DNA from: UBA4582 sp047629195
GTDB taxonomy: Bacteria; Pseudomonadota; Gammaproteobacteria; Pseudomonadales; Azotimanducaceae
Length of the DNA stretch: 64,000 nucleotides
Assembly (NCBI GenBank): GCA_047629195.1
Contig: JBLHWY010000009.1
Coordinates: forward strand, 10,707 to 74,706
Direction: 5' to 3'
A model generated the notes under the pieces. It made no database searches. It had not been told where the DNA came from and saw only the letters and a program-made list of their open reading frames with translations. Of this stretch, positions 8,948 through 17,131 are shown in pieces (the first letter of the stretch is position 1; each line of letters opens with the position of its first letter). Position numbers and translations under genes: made by a program.

Positions 8948-9265
8948 TCACCTAGCGTGATTATTGTCAGCATGGTCGCCTTCATGTTGGAAATCGCGGG
9001 CCTTCTCTACCACGTAGGCAATCGCTTCTTCGATTGCCACCTGTACGCTCACGTCCATTTGATTTTGTTCTACCGCGCTTAAGTAGAAGCACATATCAAC
9101 GGCGTGTCGGAAGTACTTTGGTGGCAGGCGGTTAAGCGCAACGCAGGCAATATCAGATAATAACTCCTCATCAACCTCTAATGAGCCAAAACTAAAGTCT
9201 TCTGTCATTTGAACTAGTTTTTCACGCACCAATTTTTCGTACCAGTTGTGAATCTCGTTATCCAT
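8948..9265 (-). CDS. ComFB-like (late competence development) family protein
   Basis: A small, helical, soluble protein of 105 residues. The arrangement YEKLVREKL..., CVALNRLPPKYFRHAVDMCFYLSA (residues about 42-65) and a helical AIEEAIAYVVEKARDF tail matches the ComFB family. In Bacillus comFB lies in the competence operon, and in cyanobacteria a homologue was reported to bind a cyclic dinucleotide. The c-di-GMP proteins elsewhere in this window would fit a ligand-binding role, but that is inference. The acidic/His-rich tail HEGDHADNNHAR is unremarkable. It is transcribed alone. Confidence 0.75.
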   Translation of the reverse strand: MDNEIHNWYEKLVREKLVQMTEDFSFGSLEVDEELLSDIACVALNRLPPKYFRHAVDMCFYLSAVEQNQMDVSVQVAIEEAIAYVVEKARDFQHEGDHADNNHAR

Positions 9266-9387
9266 GCTGCTTCACCTCCCACTGTTTTTTCGAAATCGGC
9301 TTGGCACCTATGACCAAAGTCACAATTTCCATCCTCTGAGCAAAAGTATAGTATGTGAACTGAATTTTGTTACCGGACGATAATTAG

Positions 9388-10653
9388 ATGAGAAAGTTTG
9401 TAATTGAAATACGTACCGTTGCTGTCTTTGTTTTGACGCTGGTCATTGCCGGTTGTGGTGCGCCTGATAAGTCTACGGCCACGGATAAGCCTGAAATGAT
9501 GGACGCGAAGGAAGCGCTTGATATCCCCACCGGCAAGAGCCTTACTCAGAAATATCTGCTCGTGGATACGCATATTGATGTGCCTTATCGGTTACATAAC
9601 AAACCTGATCAAGACGTAGGTGGGAGCACGGAGACCGGCGAGTTTGATTATCCGCGAGCAATGGAAGGTGGGCTAAATGTTCCTTTTATGTCGGTTTATA
9701 TTCCCGCTCGAGAAGAGGATGCTGGAAATGCTAAGAACTTTGCGAATGCGCTGATTGATTCAGTCGAAGCTATTGTCTCTGCACACCCTGACAAATACGC
9801 GCTTGCCATGTCGACCGCAGAAGTTATGGAAAACTTTGCCAACAATAGAATTTCTTTGGCAATGGGCATGGAGAACGGTGGACCCATTGAAGGTGATCTT
9901 GCTAACGCCAAGCACTTTTATGATCGCGGTATTCGTTATATCACCCTGACACACTCGAAAAGCAATCACATTGCTGATTCTTCCTACGATGATAACAAGC
10001 GCTGGGGTGGTTTGAGTGATTTTGGCAAGCAGTTGGTTCCAGAGATGAATCGTCTGGGTATTATGGTAGATGTTTCCCATGTCTCAGACGGTGCGTTTTA
10101 CGATGTCATAGAAGTAACCAAAACGCCTGTGATTGCTTCACATTCGTCTGCTCGGCACTTCCGTCCTGGGTTTGAGCGAAATATGGATGATGACATGCTG
10201 GTGAAACTTGCTGAGAATAATGGCGTGGTTCAATTAAATATTGGCTCAAGCTTCTTGAGCGTAAAGTCGGCACAGAGCAGTAAAGTCAGAAGTGAGGCAC
10301 TTGAGGCTTATATGGAAGAGATGGGAATCGAGCCAGACACCGATGCTGCCAAGGCTGCAAGAGCGAAAATATATGCTGAGAACCCATATGTATTCGCCAC
10401 GATGGAAGATGTGATTGCCCATATCGATCATATCGTTAAGATCGCAGGCATCAATCATGTAGGAATAGGCTCAGATTTTGACGGCGTCGGTGATAGTCTA
10501 CCGATAGGCTTTAAAGACGTGAGTGACTACCCAAATTTTGTTGATGCACTTTTAGCTAAAGGTTATACCGAAACAGATATTGAGAAAATCCTAGGTGCCA
10601 ATTTGATGCGTGTCTGGAAAGAGATTGAAGCGTACGCTGCTAAATCAAGCTAA
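9388..10653 (+). CDS. Membrane dipeptidase, peptidase family M19, lipoprotein
   Basis: A zinc dipeptidase of the renal dipeptidase (M19) family, 421 residues. It starts with a lipoprotein signal peptide ending in the lipobox IAGC (Cys near residue 24), so it is likely anchored in the cell envelope. Metal-ligand segments are present: LVDTHIDVPYR near 56, GMENGGPI near 162, VDVSHVSDGAF near 231, IASHSSARHF near 252 and HVGIGSDFDGVG near 355. Such enzymes cleave L,D- and D-containing dipeptides. It is a single gene, followed by a hairpin at 10679-10716 that may terminate it. Confidence 0.92.
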   Translation: MRKFVIEIRTVAVFVLTLVIAGCGAPDKSTATDKPEMMDAKEALDIPTGKSLTQKYLLVDTHIDVPYRLHNKPDQDVGGSTETGEFDYPRAMEGGLNVPFMSVYIPAREEDAGNAKNFANALIDSVEAIVSAHPDKYALAMSTAEVMENFANNRISLAMGMENGGPIEGDLANAKHFYDRGIRYITLTHSKSNHIADSSYDDNKRWGGLSDFGKQLVPEMNRLGIMVDVSHVSDGAFYDVIEVTKTPVIASHSSARHFRPGFERNMDDDMLVKLAENNGVVQLNIGSSFLSVKSAQSSKVRSEALEAYMEEMGIEPDTDAAKAARAKIYAENPYVFATMEDVIAHIDHIVKIAGINHVGIGSDFDGVGDSLPIGFKDVSDYPNFVDALLAKGYTETDIEKILGANLMRVWKEIEAYAAKSS

Positions 10654-10678
10654 ATGGTGTAGATCTAGACTAAAGCGA

Positions 10679-10716
10679 AAGCCCGCATAGCCGTTTTAAA
10701 ACGAACTAGCGGGCTT
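10679..10716. terminator. Candidate bidirectional terminator hairpin
   Basis: Arms AAGCCCGC (10679-10686) and GCGGGCTT (10709-10716) are perfectly complementary and enclose a 22-base loop that itself holds the palindrome CGTTTTAAAACG. It lies between the convergent dipeptidase and hemF genes. No strong T-run follows on either strand, so termination strength is uncertain. Confidence 0.5.
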
Positions 10717-10757
10717 ATCTGCGCCAACTTTTTAGGACAAGCAGTCAGGACCAATAG

Positions 10758-11654
10758 TTAGGCTAGCCAATCCTTGGCTGGCAGAAATTCATCGTAGAGT
10801 TTTGCTTCCGCTGAACCAGGTTGCGGGTGCCAGTTGTATTTCCAAATAGCCCTGGGTGGCATGGAGGCAAGGACGGACTCGATTCGGCGACCCGATTGCA
10901 AGCCGTACCTAGTTCCACGGTCAATCGCCAGGTTGAACTCCGCGTAGCGACCACGCCGATACAATAAAAACTCCTCTTCACGGTCACTGAAAGGTGTGTC
11001 CTTTCGTTTTTCTACTATGGGTATATAGGCGGGTAAAATGCCGTTGCCGACACTTTGAACAAAATCGAAACTTCGATCAAAACCTCCCTCGACCCAATCA
11101 TCAAAGAAAATTCCGCCAACTCCTCGCGCTTCCTGTCGGTGAGGTAGGTAGAAATAGTCATCACACTGTTTTTTTAATGCCGGATAAATTTCGATACCAA
11201 AAGGGTCGCAGGCATCCTTGGCGCATTTGTGCCAGTAAACAACATCCTCTTCAAAGGGGTAATAGGGTGTTAAGTCAAAGCCTCCACCAAAATACCAATG
11301 AGATTGATCAACAAGGAAAAAGCGCAGGTTAGCGTGAAAAGTAGGAACATAAGGGTTTCGAGGATGCATGATCATCGATATCGCTGCAGCTTGAAATCCT
11401 TTGCCAGCGAGTTCGGGATTTCGATCGGTCGCCGCTGAAGGAAGTGAATCACCGAGACTGTAAGAGAATTGCACAGCGCCGCGCTCAATGTGTGTGCCCT
11501 GATCAATGACTCGGGGACGTGAGTGCGCACCAGAATTTTGGCGGATATCTTCGATGCTAAATTCGGCGCCACCATCGATCGATGCGAGTTTGTCGCAGAT
11601 ATCGGTTTGTAGCTTAAAAAAGTAATCTTTGACTGGTTGTATATCAACACCCAT
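10758..11654 (-). CDS. hemF: Oxygen-dependent coproporphyrinogen III oxidase
   Basis: HemF converts coproporphyrinogen III to protoporphyrinogen IX in haem synthesis, using O2. The ATG at 11654 is preferred: GGAGAG lies just upstream and it gives 298 residues beginning MGVDIQPVKDYFFKLQ, close to E. coli HemF (299). The hallmark block NPYVPTFHANLRFF...WYFGGGFDLTPYYP is at about residues 95-135, GIFFDDW near 175, and RRGRYAEFNLAIDRGTRYGL near 235. A longer reading from 11726 would add residues not found in the family. An FNR/Anr-like site lies about 100 bp upstream. Confidence 0.95.
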   Translation of the reverse strand: MGVDIQPVKDYFFKLQTDICDKLASIDGGAEFSIEDIRQNSGAHSRPRVIDQGTHIERGAVQFSYSLGDSLPSAATDRNPELAGKGFQAAAISMIMHPRNPYVPTFHANLRFFLVDQSHWYFGGGFDLTPYYPFEEDVVYWHKCAKDACDPFGIEIYPALKKQCDDYFYLPHRQEARGVGGIFFDDWVEGGFDRSFDFVQSVGNGILPAYIPIVEKRKDTPFSDREEEFLLYRRGRYAEFNLAIDRGTRYGLQSGRRIESVLASMPPRAIWKYNWHPQPGSAEAKLYDEFLPAKDWLA

Positions 11655-11755
11655 GTTGCTCTCCATGTTGTTTGTCCTAGCCCGCAAGCGCACTTTTCTG
11701 CTATGGCATCTTGCTGAAAGGCGCATAACATATATGAAACAGGGGCAATTTGCAC

Positions 11756-11769
11756 TTGAGCTACATCAA
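11756..11769. promoter_or_regulatory. FNR/Anr-like binding site upstream of hemF
   Basis: The sequence TTGAG-CTAC-ATCAA matches the FNR/Anr consensus TTGAT-N4-ATCAA in nine of ten half-site bases. It lies 102 bp upstream of the hemF start and 48 bp upstream of the divergent gene at 11817. In Pseudomonas aeruginosa hemF is known to be controlled by Anr and Dnr, so the position is plausible. The link is by similarity only. Confidence 0.5.
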
Positions 11770-11816
11770 TGATTACTTGTATTGTCCACCGCGGATAAAA
11801 ACATCAGGAATTCAAA

Positions 11817-13181
11817 GTGCAATCATCTCTCAATCAAGACCAACTTGCGCCACTGTTATCACTTTTAGCGTCATCTAATGATGAGTTTAATCGTCGATTT
11901 CCAGGCTTGAGTATTCAGCGTCAGCCTGTACATACAGTTTATGGCGGCGCAAATCTTTACAAAGCCGGCACGATAATGAAGCTTTCCAGTCTTGCGCAGT
12001 CGCATTTTTCTACCTATGCCCAAGATCATAAGATCATGGCTGAGCTTTTAGGTCTTCCCCTCGCCGAGACCTTAGGCAGTGCCGCCAGCGAGTCAATTTC
12101 CGAAAGAGTGTATGACAGAGTCAAAAGTAAGCTGGAAACCGAAGCAATCGAAGATCACCGCGTAGATTTTGAAGATGGGTATGGTTCACGCGCGGATGAG
12201 GAGGAGGACGGACATGCTATATCAGCAGCGCAAGCAATGGCTGAGGACCATGAGTTAGGGCGTCTATCGAGGTCAACCGGTATCAGAATAAAATCGCTCG
12301 CGGAAGAGACGAAACATCGTTCAATCAGGACGCTTGATTTATTTATCACAAAACTCGCGCAGTTAACGGAAGGTGATATTCCACAACCTTTTCTGATTAC
12401 CCTTCCCAAAGTTACCACGCCAGAGCAGGTGACGGTCATTTGTCAGTGTTTGACCTTGTTGGAGGAGCAATGCAACTTACCTGCGCATTCCTTGAAGCTC
12501 GAACTGATGATGGAAACCATCCAGTCAATAATTTCATCCGATGGCCAGATAAATATCCCAGCGTTGGTCGATGCTGGTCGAGACCGTGTCGTCACATCAG
12601 TTCTCGGCACCTTTGATTACACCGCGAGTTGTAATATTGCAGGTAACTACCAAGACCATATGCATCCAGCAGCAGATTTCGCCCGAAATATTATGCAGGT
12701 TTCACTGACAGGTACTACGGTCACCCTATGTGATGGCATTACCAACATCATGCCAATTGCACCTCATCGGGGAAGCAACCTTACCGATAACCAACTAGCA
12801 GAAAACAGGGATGTTATTGCTAACGCATGGAAAGTCCATTTCGACAACATTATGCATTCGCTACGACTAGGCTTTTATCAGGGCTGGGATTTGAACCCAG
12901 CACAATTGCCAATTCGGTTCGCAGCGGTGTTTTATTTTTTCCTCACAGGACTTGATGACGCGAGTGCGCGTTTAAAGGCGTTCATCGGCAAAGCTTCACA
13001 GGCTTCACTGGTCGGAAATACATTCGATGATGCGGCGACAGGGCAGGGTTTAGTGAACTTCTTTGTCAACGGTATTAGCTGTGGCGCGCTTACCGCGCAA
13101 GACGCTCTGGATGCAGGGATTACGCTGGAAGAGCTGCGTGATCGGTCATTCCTGAAAATTGTAGAGAACCGTGCCAAGTAA
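11817..13181 (+). CDS. HpcH/HpaI aldolase/citrate lyase-like protein (DUF6986 type)
   Basis: A 454-residue protein with a phosphoenolpyruvate/pyruvate-type TIM barrel related to HpcH/HpaI aldolases and CitE. Visible features are VHTVYGGANLYKAGT near 38, VDFEDGYGSRADEEED near 119, LPKVTTPEQV near 202, a metal-ligand Glu in LELMMETIQSI near 227 and LGTFDYTASCNI near 262. Such proteins are often annotated as PEP kinase or aldolase, with no assay known to me. The start is GTG behind CAGGAA. It is divergent from hemF, sharing the FNR-like site. Confidence 0.7.
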   Translation: MQSSLNQDQLAPLLSLLASSNDEFNRRFPGLSIQRQPVHTVYGGANLYKAGTIMKLSSLAQSHFSTYAQDHKIMAELLGLPLAETLGSAASESISERVYDRVKSKLETEAIEDHRVDFEDGYGSRADEEEDGHAISAAQAMAEDHELGRLSRSTGIRIKSLAEETKHRSIRTLDLFITKLAQLTEGDIPQPFLITLPKVTTPEQVTVICQCLTLLEEQCNLPAHSLKLELMMETIQSIISSDGQINIPALVDAGRDRVVTSVLGTFDYTASCNIAGNYQDHMHPAADFARNIMQVSLTGTTVTLCDGITNIMPIAPHRGSNLTDNQLAENRDVIANAWKVHFDNIMHSLRLGFYQGWDLNPAQLPIRFAAVFYFFLTGLDDASARLKAFIGKASQASLVGNTFDDAATGQGLVNFFVNGISCGALTAQDALDAGITLEELRDRSFLKIVENRAK

Positions 13182-13353
13182 ACCTTCGTATATAGGTGCA
13201 TATATACACTAAGTCATGTGTTCAGAAACATGCCCCCAGAGACACGGAGAGACATGACATGTAAAACATGCCTGATTTCTGTAACTCATAGAAACTTGAG
13301 CTGAAACTTAATATACTCCGCCGATCAAAATATGGCGGTACTGGAGAAAAACG

Positions 13354-14568
13354 ATGGACATGAATTTTAGCGATGAAGACTTCACGTTTCAGAAAGAAGT
13401 TAGAAGTTGGATATCAGAGAACTACCCGAAAGAAATGCATGATCGTCATGCCAGAAGCGCTAATGGGCACCTGACTAAAGAAGATCATGTGTACTGGCAG
13501 AAAGCACTTCACTCAAAAGGTTGGGCTGGGCTTAACTGGCCGAAAGAATTCGGTGGCCCTGAATTTACGCATACACAACGTTACTTGTATGACTTGGAAA
13601 TGGCTGCAGCGGGCACGCTGGGTATGATGCCGTTTGGCCAATCGATGGTTGCGCCTGTCATTATGAAATATGGTACCGAGGCTCAAAAAGACAAATTTTT
13701 ACCTGATATCCTTGAGAGCAACAAGTGGTGGTGTCAGGGTTATTCTGAGCCTGGCGCTGGATCTGATTTAGCGTCCCTTAGAACTAAAGCCGAACGTGAT
13801 GGGGACCATTATGTTGTCAACGGCTCCAAAACGTGGAATACACTCGGCCAGTATGCCGACATGATCTTTTGTTTGGTTCGAACGAGCGATGACAATATTC
13901 GCCAGATGGGTATTTCATTCTTGTTAATCGATATGACGTCACCCGGTATTGACGTACAACCTATTGTGACAATTGACGGTCCGGCCGATGGGTTCCAAGA
14001 AATCAACATGGTTCACTTTACAGATGTTCGCGTCCCTGTTGAGAATTTAATTGGCGAGGAAGGCAAAGGCTGGACATACGCTAAATATCTGTTGGAGTTT
14101 GAACGTGGAAATGCGTATTCACATGGCTTGAAGGCGAGTCTCGCGAGCTTGAAGCGAGTCGCTGCAGCTGAAGGAAACGGTTTCGGCGAGTCTCTTCAGG
14201 ATGATTCAGCGTTCCAGGCAAAGCTTGCAGAAGTTGAAATCGCTATTTCTGCGCTGGAATTTACTGAGCTACGGATTTTGAGTAGTCTGAGTACAGGTGC
14301 AAATGTGGGTCCTGAATCATCTCTGTTAAAGTGCCGTGGTAGTGAGTTGCAACAAGTTCTCACTGAGCTTTACTGCGAAGCAGTGGGCAATTATTCCACG
14401 CCGTTTGATAACTCGGGTCCAGTGAAAGGGTTGAATGTTGAACCTATCGGTCCTGAATATGCCTCGGTTGCTGCACCGGCGTATTTTAACACCCGGAAAG
14501 TTTCCATCTACGCCGGCTCAAATGAAATTCAACGTAACATCATGGCCAAAATGGTATTGGGCCTGTAA
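13354..14568 (+). CDS. Acyl-CoA dehydrogenase, large-subunit type with non-canonical catalytic base
   Basis: An FAD acyl-CoA dehydrogenase of 404 residues. Domain order is normal: N-terminal helices, a beta domain with CQGYSEPGAGSDLASL (near 130) and VNGSKTW, and a C-terminal helical domain. The usual catalytic Glu in the Y-E-G-T segment is replaced: the motif reads YAGSNEIQ, with Ala387. A Glu occurs instead at position 250 (LLEFERG), where isovaleryl- and long-chain acyl-CoA dehydrogenases carry theirs. This resembles enzymes of dicarboxylic, sterol or aromatic acyl-CoAs. The start follows GGAG. Confidence 0.9.
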   Translation: MDMNFSDEDFTFQKEVRSWISENYPKEMHDRHARSANGHLTKEDHVYWQKALHSKGWAGLNWPKEFGGPEFTHTQRYLYDLEMAAAGTLGMMPFGQSMVAPVIMKYGTEAQKDKFLPDILESNKWWCQGYSEPGAGSDLASLRTKAERDGDHYVVNGSKTWNTLGQYADMIFCLVRTSDDNIRQMGISFLLIDMTSPGIDVQPIVTIDGPADGFQEINMVHFTDVRVPVENLIGEEGKGWTYAKYLLEFERGNAYSHGLKASLASLKRVAAAEGNGFGESLQDDSAFQAKLAEVEIAISALEFTELRILSSLSTGANVGPESSLLKCRGSELQQVLTELYCEAVGNYSTPFDNSGPVKGLNVEPIGPEYASVAAPAYFNTRKVSIYAGSNEIQRNIMAKMVLGL

Positions 14569-14695
14569 GTTTTGGACCGTCGGGTTTGCCTAACAGTTTC
14601 CAGTGGCCAGACCTTGATGGTTCACTTCGCTGAGCTAAAGCCCTGCCTAAAATCTTGCTCTGAGATCCTGTGAATAAATTCCGGTTAAAAAGGCT

Positions 14696-15520
14696 TTAAC
14701 TGATAATTCTGGATTTTTGGGAGATAGGTCTTAGCAGGGCGTCTGGTGATTGAGGTTTTTTAACATCGTTAGAATCTTCTGCAGAAAGCTGTTCGTGTTT
14801 CCGCTTTTGCGCGGCGATCGGTGGTCTGGGCCGTTGAGTTAATGCTCTGGCAATGATATCTGAGATGCCCAGCATTTTAAGTATTGCCCTTGTAGCATCT
14901 TCGATGGTATCCGTGTGCAAATTACCGAGTCGGATCTCTCTATTGATATGGCGAACCATTGCTAGGATCAGGTTTTGAGTAAATGAGATGTTTTCAACTT
15001 TAAACCGGCCCGCGGCCACGCCCCGCTTAATGTCTTCAAAACACTGGCTCGCCTTTTGTATTAGGACATATTTATCGCTCAAGCCAACGGAGGAAAGGAA
15101 ACTGTTCCACGTTGCATGATTTTGAGATCGCTTAAAACAGTGATTAAGCGTGACTGCAACGATCATTGCAGGATCCTTCAGCGGCGCACGAACTTCATCC
15201 AGTTCTTTTAAAAAGTCCTCCAGCATTTCTTCGGCAATAGCATCAAAGACTTTGTGTTTGTTTTCAAAATAATTGTAAAAAGTACCCGAACCCACCTGCG
15301 CTCGGTGAGTGATGTCTTGAATAGATATTTTTTCTTTACCACGCGCCAGCACCAGTGACTTGGTCGCTGCAATAAGTGATGCCCGGGTAGTTTCACGCTT
15401 GCAGGTCTTTTTTTGCATTGCCCTCAGGTTGCTGTTTAATTCCGCAATATTTTGGGGTGCTACACCGTCGTTCTCTACCAAAGATCGATTCAAATCTACT
15501 GTTGAAATTTTAAGTGCCAT
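14696..15520 (-). CDS. TetR family transcriptional regulator
   Basis: A 274-residue TetR regulator. The helix-turn-helix domain is at about residues 38-90, with the motif ISIQDITHRAQVGSGTFYNYFENKHKVFDAI typical of the family read in parts. The C-terminal ligand domain follows, ending in a basic, low-complexity tail of about 50 residues. It lies between two acyl-CoA dehydrogenase genes and is divergent from the second, so it probably represses fatty-acyl metabolism in response to an acyl-CoA; this is inference. The first 34 residues are atypical, so translation may start later at the in-frame Met before KKTCKRETT. Confidence 0.87.
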   Translation of the reverse strand: MALKISTVDLNRSLVENDGVAPQNIAELNSNLRAMQKKTCKRETTRASLIAATKSLVLARGKEKISIQDITHRAQVGSGTFYNYFENKHKVFDAIAEEMLEDFLKELDEVRAPLKDPAMIVAVTLNHCFKRSQNHATWNSFLSSVGLSDKYVLIQKASQCFEDIKRGVAAGRFKVENISFTQNLILAMVRHINREIRLGNLHTDTIEDATRAILKMLGISDIIARALTQRPRPPIAAQKRKHEQLSAEDSNDVKKPQSPDALLRPISQKSRIIS

Positions 15521-15817
15521 GACTGTTGTCCATATTGCGGCTCGCCGCTTCTGCTTTAGTTTGCTACAGTTTGTTTCAATCTGTGTTCAGCGACCTGACT
15601 CTGACGAAATCCGTTTTGACAACAATCGAGCTGAGACTCAGTTAGTACTTGTATACAGTTCTAAGGCTAACAATTAAATCTGCTTTAAAACTGAATGTAT
15701 AATGGAAATAGTCACAAATGTGATGCCGCACAACCCAAAGCGCTGAATTCATCTGAAATGGGCAAAATACGAAGCTTGCGTGTGGCTTTTGGAACTTAAA
15801 AATGAGAAGAAATAGAT
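15521..15817. promoter_or_regulatory. Divergent promoter region between tetR and acyl-CoA dehydrogenase
   Basis: This gap of about 300 bp holds no convincing gene. A perfect odd palindrome CTGAG-A-CTCAG is at 15631-15641, followed by TTAGTACTTGTATACAG. It is a plausible operator for the adjacent TetR protein, but no second copy was found, so the assignment is weak. Confidence 0.3.
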
Positions 15818-16984
15818 ATGAACTCAAATAGTAGTGATCAAGCCAATGAAATAAGAGATGCCGTACAGAAAGTCTGTGAGCGGTTCGATGACGATTATTG
15901 GGGAGAAAAGGATACAACTGGTACGTTTCCTGAAGAATTTGTAGCAGCGATCACTGAAGGTGGATGGCTTGGTATTGCTATGCCCACAGAATATGGTGGC
16001 GCTGGTCTCGGTATACGTGAAGCCGCTGTGTTTGCCCATACAATAGCTAGAAGTGGGGCAGGGATGAGCGGAGCATCGGCTGTTCACTTAAATTTGTTTG
16101 GACCTAATCCCATTGTTGTTTTTGGCAACGACGAGCAAAAAGAACGCTTTTTACCACCGCTCATCAAAGGAGAAGATCGCGCTTGTTTTGGCGTCACGGA
16201 ACCTGATGCTGGGCTCAATACCACTCGGTTGAGCACTCGGGCTGTGCGAGACGGTGACAACTACATTATAAACGGCCGAAAAATGTGGACGACTACGGCG
16301 CAGACAGCAACCAAAATTTTGCTCATCGTACGGACCACTGACTTTGAAGACTGTAAAAAGCCCACAGATGGTCTCAGCCTTTTTTATACAGATTTGGACA
16401 GAAGTGCCATAGAAGTTCGTAAGATACCCAAAATGGGACGAGAAGCTGTTGATTCAAACGCCTTGTTTATCGATGACCTAGTTGTACCTGTTGCCAATCG
16501 AATCGGAGAAGAAGGTGCAGGCTGGAAATACCTATTACATGGTCTAAATCCTGAACGAATTTTGATCGCCGCTGAAGCGGTCGGACTTGGTCAATTAGCG
16601 TTAGACCGCGCTTCAAATTATGCCCGTGAACGCGTCGTTTTTGATCGCACGATCGGTAAAAATCAGGGGATTCAACACCCACTTGCTGTCAATTGGATGG
16701 AACTAGAGGCTGCCATGCTGATGGTTAATCACGCTGCTGCGTTGTATGACGCAGGGAAGCCATGTGGTGCAGAAGCGAATTCAGCAAAGTATTTGGCTGC
16801 AGAGGCTGGTCACAAGGCTTGTTTGCGAGCAGTGCTCACACATGGCGGAATGGGTTATGCAAAAGAATATCAAGTAGAAAGGTATCTGCGCGAAATCATG
16901 ATTCCAGTTATTGCCCCGATCAGCCAAGAACTTATTAAATCGTTCATCGCAGAACAAGTTCTAGGACAGGAAAAGAGTTACTAA
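15818..16984 (+). CDS. Acyl-CoA dehydrogenase, non-canonical catalytic base
   Basis: A 388-residue acyl-CoA dehydrogenase. It has GWLGIAMPTEYGGAGLG near 48, FGVTEPDAGLNTTRL near 127, the NGRKMWTT beta-domain strand near 153, and a C-terminal MGYAKEYQVERYLREIM segment. The usual catalytic Glu segment (YEGT) is absent: the sequence there reads IAPISQELI. A Glu is found at position 246 (GLNPERILIAAE), the site used in isovaleryl-CoA dehydrogenase. It is divergent from tetR, probably its target. The stop codon overlaps the first palindromic repeat at 16983. Confidence 0.9.
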   Translation: MNSNSSDQANEIRDAVQKVCERFDDDYWGEKDTTGTFPEEFVAAITEGGWLGIAMPTEYGGAGLGIREAAVFAHTIARSGAGMSGASAVHLNLFGPNPIVVFGNDEQKERFLPPLIKGEDRACFGVTEPDAGLNTTRLSTRAVRDGDNYIINGRKMWTTTAQTATKILLIVRTTDFEDCKKPTDGLSLFYTDLDRSAIEVRKIPKMGREAVDSNALFIDDLVVPVANRIGEEGAGWKYLLHGLNPERILIAAEAVGLGQLALDRASNYARERVVFDRTIGKNQGIQHPLAVNWMELEAAMLMVNHAAALYDAGKPCGAEANSAKYLAAEAGHKACLRAVLTHGGMGYAKEYQVERYLREIMIPVIAPISQELIKSFIAEQVLGQEKSY

Positions 16985-17126
16985 CGACATTCACGCAAAG
17001 CGTGAATGTCGCAAAGCGGCAGTTGTTTCGCTTGCGAAAAAACGAGAGCGTAACGCCAGCTAGGTGATTTCTAACAAACGGTAATTCCCTGAGAGCAACG
17101 ACATTCACGCAAAGCGTGAATGTCGC
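16983..17126. repeat. Paired 30-bp palindromic repeats flanking a hairpin core
   Basis: An exact 30-bp unit occurs at 16983-17012 and again at 17097-17126. Each holds a 12-bp perfect stem (CGACATTCACGC / GCGTGAATGTCG) with an AAA loop. Between them is a core, GCGGCA-GTT (17016-17024), an inner TTTCGC/GCGAAA hairpin (17026-17039), then AAC-GAGAGC (17041-17049). The unit lies between convergent genes: the first copy overlaps the TAA of the acyl-CoA dehydrogenase, and the second ends 5 bp before the stop of the gene on the other strand. The same core recurs at 50521-50575. Confidence 0.9.
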
Positions 17127-17131
17127 TTAAG

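Noticed and set aside
17016..17049. Hairpin core as an integron attC site
   Set aside because: The inner arms run GTT...AAC, opposite to attC (AAC...GTT), there is no integrase or cassette array, and conserved bases lie outside the expected boxes.
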